Position numbers and translations under genes: made by a program. A stretch of 64,000 nt of DNA from Bacteroidota bacterium (GTDB lineage: Bacteria; Bacteroidota; Bacteroidia; Chitinophagales; Chitinophagaceae), in NCBI GenBank assembly GCA_030706735.1, contig JAUZNZ010000016.1, forward strand, positions 46,229 to 110,228. The letters run 5' to 3'. The notes under the pieces were generated by a model. It had not been told where the DNA came from. It made no database searches and saw only the letters and a list, made by a program, of their open reading frames with translations. Shown piece after piece: positions 55,214-61,842 of the stretch (position 1 is the stretch's first letter; each line of letters begins with the position of its first letter).

Positions 55214-56554
55214 ATGATATTCAAGCGCTATCAGGAGAGGATTTTGATCAGGGTTCTCTTCATGTTCCTGACCTTGTCCTGCGCCGCCCTGTTGTTGGTG
55301 AAGGGCAACGGCTATGTGATCGCCCTGTTGCCGGTCATTATCTTCCAGGTGGTCGATTTCTATAATTTCCACCGCAAGGCGCAGGAGGAAGTGGAACAGT
55401 TCGTGGAGTCCATCCATTACCGGGATTTTTCCCGCCACTTCGACGTGAAGCAGGCTCCGCTTGAATTGCAACCCCTGCGAAAGGGTTTTAACGAGATCAA
55501 TACCACCTTCAAGGTCATCAGCCGTGAAAAGGAGACCCAGTACCAATATCTGCAGAAGATCCTGGAGTTGGTGAATACCGGTATTCTGTCCTATGACCAT
55601 GGCAGCGGCGATATCGGCTGGATGAATGAGTCCCTCAAGAAGATGCTGGGTGTGCCCTACCTGAAGACCATCCATTCCCTGGAGCGGCGCGATCCCGTCC
55701 TCTACCAGGAGATCCTGTCACTCCGACCGGGGCAGAACAAGATCGTGTCCATCGTAAAGGATAATAATACCTTCAAGACGCTGCTGGCCGGAACGGCCTT
55801 TCAGACCGACGGCCGGATCTACAAACTGATCGCCTTCCAGGACGTGAACGAGGCATTGGACGAGACGGAGGCGAAGGCCTGGCAGAAGCTGTTGAGCGTA
55901 ATGACGCATGAGATCATGAATTCCGTGGCGCCGATCTCTTCCCTGGCCGAAACCATGCTGCACCGCCTGCGTGCGTCCATCACCCAACTGAAGGGACAGC
56001 CCGGCGCATGGGAAGACCTGCAACTGGGGATCGACACCATCAGGCGCCGCAGCGAAGGACTGCTGAAATTCGCCGAGACCTATCGGAACCTCAATAAGAT
56101 CACCCGGCCGAACCTCAAACAGATCTTTGCCCGGGATCTCTTCGAGAACCTGAATCACCTGATGCAGCCGACGCTGGAACAAAAAAACATCGAGCTCGAG
56201 ATCATATTGAAGGACCCCGACCTGGAGCTGGAGGCCGACGCAAGTCTTATCGAGCAGGTGCTCATCAACCTGGTGGTGAATGCCATCGAAGCGGTGAAGG
56301 ATAATCCCGAACCACGCATTCTCCTGTCCGCGCAGGCGGATCCGAATAAGCGGGTCACCATCAAGGTGGCCGACAATGGCACGGGCATGTCGCAGGAGCT
56401 CATGGAGAACATCTTTATTCCCTTCTTCAGTACCAAGAAGACGGGGAGCGGCATCGGGCTGAGCCTCTGCAAGCAGATCATGCTGTTACACAAGGGAAAT
56501 ATCCAGGTGCAGTCGATCGAAGGGGAGGGGAGTGCGTTCCTGTTGCATTTTTGA
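55214..56554 (+). CDS. membrane histidine kinase, partner of the NtrC-type regulator
   Basis: A 446-residue kinase with two N-terminal helices close together (about 11-29 and 33-50), so it has almost no periplasmic sensor loop. A PAS-like region (about 105-215) precedes the phospho-acceptor His232 in VMTHEIMNSVAP. The ATPase domain has the N box VNAIEAV and G boxes ADNGTGM and GSGIGLSLCKQI. The short sensor suggests it detects a signal in the membrane or cytoplasm. It is 8 bp after the regulator gene and convergent with the LytTR gene. Confidence 0.92.
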   Translation: MIFKRYQERILIRVLFMFLTLSCAALLLVKGNGYVIALLPVIIFQVVDFYNFHRKAQEEVEQFVESIHYRDFSRHFDVKQAPLELQPLRKGFNEINTTFKVISREKETQYQYLQKILELVNTGILSYDHGSGDIGWMNESLKKMLGVPYLKTIHSLERRDPVLYQEILSLRPGQNKIVSIVKDNNTFKTLLAGTAFQTDGRIYKLIAFQDVNEALDETEAKAWQKLLSVMTHEIMNSVAPISSLAETMLHRLRASITQLKGQPGAWEDLQLGIDTIRRRSEGLLKFAETYRNLNKITRPNLKQIFARDLFENLNHLMQPTLEQKNIELEIILKDPDLELEADASLIEQVLINLVVNAIEAVKDNPEPRILLSAQADPNKRVTIKVADNGTGMSQELMENIFIPFFSTKKTGSGIGLSLCKQIMLLHKGNIQVQSIEGEGSAFLLHF

Positions 56555-56569
56555 GCTGCAAGCCTGGCG

Positions 56570-57325
56570 CTAGATCTCCCCGATCCATTTTTTGAACGAA
56601 GCCGAATTCTCCTGGCTGATGATGATCTCTTCATTGACGGGTAGCACCAGCTCCACGCTGATCTTGCTGCGCTCGAGCGGCTTGAAGCGTTTTACGTAAT
56701 TCGCATTGATGATATACTTCCGGTTGGCTCTGTAAAAGACATTCCGGTCCAGCTCCTCTTCCAGATCGCTGAGATTGCTCTTTTCGGCCATGTATTTCCT
56801 GTTCTCCTTGTCCACCAGGAATACCAGCTTGTGCTCGGTGAAGAAGTAACAGGTATCTTCCACCCGGACGGTCTGGAATTCGGTGCCGCGTTTGACCAGG
56901 ATCCGGGACTTCTTCTTGTCGTGATTATTGATGAAATCGGTCAGCGCGGAATGGTTGTTGACGAAATGGCTTTGAAGCGCTTTGTATTTCTTGATCGCAT
57001 TGCGCAGCTTGTCCTGGCTGATGGGCTTCAAAAGATAGTCGATGCTGCTGTATTCGAAGGCCTGTGTCAGGTATTTGTCGTAGGCCGTGGTGAAGATGAC
57101 GGGGCAGGTGATGTTACAGGCCTTGAAGATATTAAAGGAAAGTCCGTCGGACAACTGAATGTCCATCAGGATCAGATCGGGTTGCGGGTTCTTGTTGAGC
57201 CAGCGGACAGACGCATCCACGCTGTTGCAATTGGCCATCACGGCGATGCTTTCGTCGATCGCCTGGAGCTCTTCCACCAGGTTTTCGTAAGCAGGTTTCT
57301 CATCTTCTACTATAAGCACCTTCAT
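56570..57325 (-). CDS. LytTR-type response regulator
   Basis: A 251-residue regulator with a receiver (about 1-120, Asp55 in LILMDIQLSD) and a LytTR DNA-binding domain (about 145-251; ILVKRGTEFQTVRVEDTCYF...). It pairs with the LytS-type kinase encoded upstream on the same strand, 124 bp away. A 17-bp palindrome lies in that gap, 31-47 bp before its start codon. Confidence 0.93.
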   Translation of the reverse strand: MKVLIVEDEKPAYENLVEELQAIDESIAVMANCNSVDASVRWLNKNPQPDLILMDIQLSDGLSFNIFKACNITCPVIFTTAYDKYLTQAFEYSSIDYLLKPISQDKLRNAIKKYKALQSHFVNNHSALTDFINNHDKKKSRILVKRGTEFQTVRVEDTCYFFTEHKLVFLVDKENRKYMAEKSNLSDLEEELDRNVFYRANRKYIINANYVKRFKPLERSKISVELVLPVNEEIIISQENSASFKKWIGEI

Positions 57326-57355
57326 AGTTGGTCAGTTTTTGTTAATTCACGAAAT

Positions 57356-57372
57356 TATTCGTAATACGAATA
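57356..57372. promoter_or_regulatory. palindrome before the LytTR regulator gene
   Basis: TATTCGT-AAT-ACGAATA is a perfect 7-bp inverted repeat with a 3-base centre, 31-47 bp before the regulator start codon. It may be an operator, possibly for autoregulation, although LytTR proteins more often bind direct repeats. Confidence 0.4.
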
Positions 57373-57449
57373 TAAACACAAGGCCCCGTTATTTCTTACC
57401 GCTTATCAAATCTGACGTTCCAAAGGCCGTAAAGGTTGCAAAAGATTTC

Positions 57450-58490
57450 TTAAAATTTGATGATCGGCAATTTAACCGTGAACGATTTGAAATTGTTTTC
57501 GATGATGATGTTGCGCTTGGTGATCAGTTTGTAACGATTATCCAGGTTCCCCAGTCCGATCTTCGAGGTCGGGGCGGCATAGTTCTTTGGGTTAATGATG
57601 TTCCTGACGATCACATAGTTCGACGAGATGGAAATGTTGATCGTCAGCGGCAGCCGGTCATTGAATTCATTATGTTTGATGGCATTCTCGATCAGCGCCT
57701 GCACCGAGATCGGCGGAATGAGATAATCCTCTGAGGACAGATCGGTGATCTCGATGACCATGCTGATGGCGTCGGCGAACCGGATCTTCAGCAGGTAGAA
57801 ATAATTGCTGATGAACTCGATCTCTTCGCGCAATAAGACCAGGTCCTTGTCCTTATTGCTCAGGATGTACCTGTACACTTTGGCCAGGGTGTCGTTATAG
57901 AGCCTGGCATTTTGCGGGTCCCGGGTGATCAGAAAGGAGAGCGTGTTGAGCGAATTGAATATGAAATGGGGGTCGATCTGGTTCTTAAGCGCTTCCAATT
58001 CCGCCTGTGCCTTGGCAATATTGAGCTGCTCGACCCGGGTCTGGGAATACTCCCGCTCCTGGTTCAGAAAGATGATCTCATAGATGTTTGTAATGAAGCA
58101 GGCGGCAATGATGATAAGCAGGATCGTATTGACCAGCGGTCCGCCCGTATTGGAATAGGTCTCCCGGGAGAACATCTTCCAAAGGTTCAGCAACACGGCG
58201 GACAGGATGCCGGAATAGACGATGTTCGCGAAGAAGAGGGAGATAATGATCTTGTAATAGACCTGGGCCGACCAGGTGTACCTTTTGCGTATAAAATACA
58301 TTAACCACACATTGCCCTGCCAGACAAGCCACGCCACGACGATAAAGAAAAGGTAACAAAGGACCAGTTCGGCATAGCTGTAGAGGCGGTTGGTGATCAG
58401 TCCGGACAGGTTGGGAATGATGATCCCCAATGCCGGGATGCAAATGGACTTGACCATCCTGTCATTCAGCGCCCCTTCGTTTTTGTTCAT
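57450..58490 (-). CDS. LytS/YehU-type sensor histidine kinase
   Basis: A 346-residue kinase of the His_kinase (PF06580) type with four predicted N-terminal helices (to about 145), a short coiled coil, and phospho-acceptor His175 in NQIDPHFIFNSLNTLSFL. The C-terminal ATPase domain has the VQALIENAIKHNEF N box and a KIGLGNLDNRYKLI G box. It has no separate sensor domain, so ligand detection would be by the membrane part. It forms a pair with the downstream LytTR regulator. Confidence 0.92.
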   Translation of the reverse strand: MNKNEGALNDRMVKSICIPALGIIIPNLSGLITNRLYSYAELVLCYLFFIVVAWLVWQGNVWLMYFIRKRYTWSAQVYYKIIISLFFANIVYSGILSAVLLNLWKMFSRETYSNTGGPLVNTILLIIIAACFITNIYEIIFLNQEREYSQTRVEQLNIAKAQAELEALKNQIDPHFIFNSLNTLSFLITRDPQNARLYNDTLAKVYRYILSNKDKDLVLLREEIEFISNYFYLLKIRFADAISMVIEITDLSSEDYLIPPISVQALIENAIKHNEFNDRLPLTINISISSNYVIVRNIINPKNYAAPTSKIGLGNLDNRYKLITKRNIIIENNFKSFTVKLPIIKF

Positions 58491-58542
58491 AGCAGTGGGT
58501 TTGGGTGAAATACCGCTTCGGTAAGAATTTCTCTTGTCCTGG

Positions 58543-58571
58543 AAAAGTAGTGTAGCAGAAGAAACGGCAAT
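58543..58571 (-). promoter_or_regulatory. possible promoter of the LytS-type kinase gene
   Basis: Minus-strand TTG (plus 58569-58571), 18 bp, TACTTTTC (plus 58543-58550), one mismatch to TAnnTTTG, 53 bp before the start codon. A small hairpin TACCG-CTT-CGGTA lies between it and the gene. Confidence 0.4.
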
Positions 58572-58741
58572 TACTTATTTTAACACGTAATAAAAAAGTT
58601 AATTTATTGCAAAAGGGAGGATCGGCGTGCAGCAATTTTCGACGGTCAAAAACCGCGGAAGTTCAACCCACGAATTCCCTCGTTCAACTATCTTTTATCG
58701 CCGTTCAGTCATTTTTTTTCCACGCGGCTGAAAAAACTTGC

Positions 58742-58884
58742 TATCTTCATTCTCTAGTATAGATTAATCTCTTCTGGGGAAATAAAATTTTCTAGCGGGC
58801 AACTTCCCCGGATCTAAAAACAAGTTGTCCTTAGAAGTTTTCTCATGTGACTCGCAGGTGGTTTCTACCACCTGCTCTTGTTTT
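58742..58884 (+). ncRNA. candidate small RNA with terminator
   Basis: The gap 58491-59076 has no convincing gene. In it, the plus strand shows a weak -7-like box (TATCTTCA, 58742-58749) and, about 105 bp later, a strong intrinsic terminator. Between them two mutually exclusive stems are possible: GGGGAA/TTCCCC (58776-58781 with 58804-58809) and GGGCAACTT/AAGTTGTCC (58797-58805 with 58822-58830, one G-U). No plus-strand gene lies downstream before the window end, so this looks like a stand-alone RNA rather than a leader. It does not match a family I know. Confidence 0.35.
58854..58884 (+). terminator. intrinsic terminator on the plus strand
   Basis: A perfect 9-bp stem GCAGGTGGT/ACCACCTGC with a 4-base loop (58854-58875) followed by TCTTGTTTT. 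The nearest upstream plus-strand gene ends 2.3 kb away, so it probably ends a small RNA. Confidence 0.65.
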
Positions 58885-58918
58885 AATACCCCACCAAATT
58901 ACCTGAGTTTTCAATTTC

Positions 58919-58972
58919 CCTGCTTCAGTCGGATAAATCCTGCTTCAGTCGGCATTTTCCGGTTTTGCCGAC
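58919..58972. repeat. 14-bp direct repeat and adjoining inverted repeat
   Basis: CCTGCTTCAGTCGG occurs twice (58919-58932 and 58939-58952) at a 20-bp period. The second copy runs into an inverted repeat GTCGGCA/TGCCGAC (58948-58954 with 58966-58972). It lies beyond the terminator of the SusC/SusD operon. Role unknown. Confidence 0.5.
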
Positions 58973-58999
58973 CCGGAGGTCTTCAAAAAGAAGGTTTCC

Positions 59000-59048
59000 C
59001 GAAAAGAAAGATCCCCAAAGGAGGTCAACTTCTCTCCCCTGGGGATCT
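59000..59048 (-). terminator. terminator of the SusC/SusD operon
   Basis: Minus-strand stem AGATCCCCA/TGGGGATCT (plus 59009-59017 with 59040-59048), with a nested GGGGAG/CTCC pair in the loop, followed by TTCTTTTC. It starts 29 bp after the last gene of the operon. Confidence 0.7.
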
Positions 59049-59076
59049 GGTATTTCCGCCCGGCGTAGCCGATGGA

Positions 59077-59574
59077 TCAATAGTCGTCTTCGTCAAACCC
59101 GGTTCGGGCCGTTCCGCTGATCACGTAGGTGGTGGCGGACGGGTCGTCGGAGAACTTGACCTGCATGTAGAGGCTGTCCGACTTATTGCCTCCCTTGGTG
59201 GTGCCGGCCTTCGGAAGCACCTTCCCGTTGGTAACCGTCACCGTGCTGGTATTGCCGGTATAGTCATTGAGCGCGGCCGGCGCTGCAAACGTCAGGGCGC
59301 CATAATTGGCGGCTACCTTGCACTTGAATTCCCAGGAATGGCCCAGGTCGTCTATCCATAAGCTGTCGTTCTTGTTGCTGCTTTGGTTATACGTGGTTAG
59401 GAAGAAGGTGCCGAGGCCATAGACATCCGCCCCGCCCACCGTGAAGGTGACCCACCAGCCATTGGCCATTTTCGTCGAGGTCGTCGTACCGGGGTCAAAG
59501 GATTTTTGGCAGGATGCGGCCAGGAATGCGATCCCGCAAATGACCGCTATAAACTTTATGATTCGATTTGGCAT
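59077..59574 (-). CDS. lipoprotein, probable lipid-binding-like family (PF12888 type)
   Basis: A 165-residue lipoprotein with lipobox FLAASC at about residues 17-22. The mature part has WWVTFTVGG, FFLTTYNQSSNKNDSLWIDDLGHSWEFKCKV and a C-terminal YVISGTARTGFDED strand, which resembles the Bacteroidota 'lipid-binding putative hydrolase' family found beside SusD genes. It is the last gene of the SusC/SusD operon and probably sits on the cell surface with it. The family name does not establish a reaction. Confidence 0.75.
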   Translation of the reverse strand: MPNRIIKFIAVICGIAFLAASCQKSFDPGTTTSTKMANGWWVTFTVGGADVYGLGTFFLTTYNQSSNKNDSLWIDDLGHSWEFKCKVAANYGALTFAAPAALNDYTGNTSTVTVTNGKVLPKAGTTKGGNKSDSLYMQVKFSDDPSATTYVISGTARTGFDEDDY

Positions 59575-59601
59575 AAATGCTGTTTTAGTTGAGGTGTAAG
59601 G

Positions 59602-60288
59602 TTATTGCTTCACAAAGGTCCTGACTCCGGTACCATAGCCGCCGGCATTGAATACCCAGTGGTAGGTCGCGGGCGGGCCGGCGGAATAGACCGCGCCGGA
59701 CGTGCTGACCTGCCCGCCGTAGTCGGGATCATTCTGTGGCGGCATGGAAATATTCATTCCGGAGAAATTGGTCACGACGGCAATCTTGCCTGCACCGACG
59801 GAAGCGCCTCCCGGGTTCTCGACCTGGTAAACGCCTATGCCAATCTTGGTCCAGGTGCTGGTCACGCCGGTGGCCGCACGCAGATAGGTGCCCGAGAAAT
59901 CATTGGCCGCCACTACCGGGTCATTCACGGCGGAGGTCGGCACCACCACGACAAATCGCCAGTCTGAGGCGGTATAGCCTTCCGGATTGGTTGCCGTATA
60001 GGTCACCGTGTATACTCCTGCCGCGGTGGACGAACTGATCGTCGGTGAAGTGACCACCGTAGTCGGTTTGCCATTCAGCGTGGCAGTCACGCCGGGATCC
60101 GTAAAGGTCGATCCGGCCGTAAAAGACAATACCCGGTCCCCCTTGATGGTCACGCTCGGGAAATAAACGATCTTGGAGATCCCCACGTTGGTGGCATTGT
60201 CCACGACCGTCTGCTTGTTGCAGGACACCGAGGCCATCGTTGCCAGCATCAGGAATAGAACGATATGCTGTTTTGCTTTCATGTTCAT
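59602..60288 (-). CDS. surface lipoprotein with Ig-like DUF5012/BT_2262-type domain
   Basis: A 228-residue lipoprotein (lipobox MASVSC near residues 18-23). The region about 45-120 is Ig-like: FPSVTIKGDRVLSFTAGSTF, TDPGVTATLNGK and AAGVYTVTYTATNPEGYTAS, as in DUF5011/DUF5012 domains. The C-terminal half contains a second beta domain with no clear family. It lies between the SusD gene (29 bp) and the lipid-binding-like gene (27 bp) and is likely an accessory binding protein of the uptake system. The start may be the second Met, two codons on. Confidence 0.8.
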   Translation of the reverse strand: MNMKAKQHIVLFLMLATMASVSCNKQTVVDNATNVGISKIVYFPSVTIKGDRVLSFTAGSTFTDPGVTATLNGKPTTVVTSPTISSSTAAGVYTVTYTATNPEGYTASDWRFVVVVPTSAVNDPVVAANDFSGTYLRAATGVTSTWTKIGIGVYQVENPGGASVGAGKIAVVTNFSGMNISMPPQNDPDYGGQVSTSGAVYSAGPPATYHWVFNAGGYGTGVRTFVKQ

Positions 60289-60317
60289 TTTTTTAAGTTC
60301 ACATTAGGTGCTTTCGT

Positions 60318-61832
60318 TTATTGCCCGAGTGACCACCAGACGGCTGTCGTACTTGGCACGACGGCGGGTGCATTCGGGTTGACGATGGTCTCATTGAAAG
60401 GGAACATCAGGCGCAGAGGGCGTTTTCCGGCGCCCGTCACCGGGTTCTTCACTTCCACCCACTGGCCGGGAATATAGCTGCCACTTGTCGAATAGACCGC
60501 GCTGGTCGTCGGGAATCCCGTACGGTTCTTTTCAAACCAGGCTTCGATGCCATGGCAACCGAATGCACAGGAGGCCCATTTTTGCCGGATGATCTGCGCG
60601 ATCGGTGCTAAAGCGACCCCGCCTTCTTTTTCATTGCCCCACTCATAAGCCCCACCTGGCGCGATGAACGCGCTGCCGTCATTTCCGGTTTGCGCAAAGG
60701 CCGCCAATACGCCCTGGTTATACAAGGCCTTGGTATTGGTCCCGCCGAAATACCGGAAGTCGGCCTCTGCCTGCAGGAAATAGGATTCCGCGGCCGAAAG
60801 GAAGACGACCGGATCGGTCGCTCCGGTATGGTCTGCCTTACGAAAGATGGCTGTGGTCTGATAGGAGGCCTGGTTGGCGGCAAAATCCCCCTGATTGATC
60901 CCCCCCGGGGTCGCCGTTCCGAAAAAGTAAACGACGCGGGGATCGGCATTCGCCGTAAGCCAGGAGGTAAAGGTGAAACTGGCTCGTATATTGGTCGCCG
61001 TATTATTCTGGCGCTTGTCTTCCTCATACATCGGGTTGTCCAGCCCGGGCGCATCCGAAAAGTTGGTCACCGCGGCATCATCCGCCAGGAACGGCGCATG
61101 GCTATTGACCAGGGCTGTTACGCCGGCAGTCGCTACATCGGGATGCGCATTGACCATTCGCAGGAACATTTTCAGCTTCAGGGTATTGGCAAACGCCTTC
61201 CATTTGCTGATGTCGCCTCCGAAGATCAGGTCCTGCGTGCCCGGCAGGGTATTGGTTGCAGCCGAAAAATCCTTGCCGAGTGCCGTATCGATCTCTTTCA
61301 ACAAACTGGTATAGATCGAGTAGCCGTCGTCGAATTTCGGATGCAGGTTCTTGGAACCCTGCAAGGCTTCCGTATAAGGGATCTGATCATACAGGTCCAC
61401 CATGACCTCCGTCGTGTACGCTTTCATGACCGTGGACATGAGATAAAAATTCCAGTCTCCGGCTGTTTTGGCAGCGTCCATCGCCGATTGATAGTTGGTC
61501 AGGCCACTGGTGTATAAGGTACCCCAGGGGAAGGTCGTGAACCGGTCCGTCACCGGTACATCATAGGTCTCGATATCGGAATATTGGGTGGCCAGCGACG
61601 CCTGCGTATAATATTCCGCCCACATGCCCCCCAGGATGGCCAGGTCGCCGCCGACCTCACCTGTCGTGGCCAGGACGCCGACCGGGAAGATCAGCGAAGC
61701 GCCACCCTGCTCTACCGTGGGCACGTTCGGATTCTGGTTGATATCCAGTTGCTTCTTGCATCCTGTCCCTCCGATGACCGATGACGCCAGGACGACTATT
61801 GCGATGAAGGTATATTGCTTACGTATTCTCAT
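60318..61832 (-). CDS. SusD/RagB-family nutrient-binding lipoprotein
   Basis: A 504-residue SusD-like lipoprotein (lipobox GGTGC near residue 25, then KKQLDINQNPNVP). The helical TPR-like pattern, PYTEALQGSKNLHPKFDDGYSIYTSLLKEID, and the C-terminal NPxxP-type segment are of the SusD_2 group. It would form the lid over the SusC channel and bind substrate at the cell surface. It follows susC by 10 bp. The absence of glycan-degrading genes in view means the substrate could be a peptide or glycan. Confidence 0.92.
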   Translation of the reverse strand: MRIRKQYTFIAIVVLASSVIGGTGCKKQLDINQNPNVPTVEQGGASLIFPVGVLATTGEVGGDLAILGGMWAEYYTQASLATQYSDIETYDVPVTDRFTTFPWGTLYTSGLTNYQSAMDAAKTAGDWNFYLMSTVMKAYTTEVMVDLYDQIPYTEALQGSKNLHPKFDDGYSIYTSLLKEIDTALGKDFSAATNTLPGTQDLIFGGDISKWKAFANTLKLKMFLRMVNAHPDVATAGVTALVNSHAPFLADDAAVTNFSDAPGLDNPMYEEDKRQNNTATNIRASFTFTSWLTANADPRVVYFFGTATPGGINQGDFAANQASYQTTAIFRKADHTGATDPVVFLSAAESYFLQAEADFRYFGGTNTKALYNQGVLAAFAQTGNDGSAFIAPGGAYEWGNEKEGGVALAPIAQIIRQKWASCAFGCHGIEAWFEKNRTGFPTTSAVYSTSGSYIPGQWVEVKNPVTGAGKRPLRLMFPFNETIVNPNAPAVVPSTTAVWWSLGQ

Positions 61833-61842
61833 ATGTGTTTTT

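Noticed and set aside
58919..58952. CRISPR-like repeats
   Set aside because: Only two 14-bp copies with a 6-bp spacer and no cas genes in the window.
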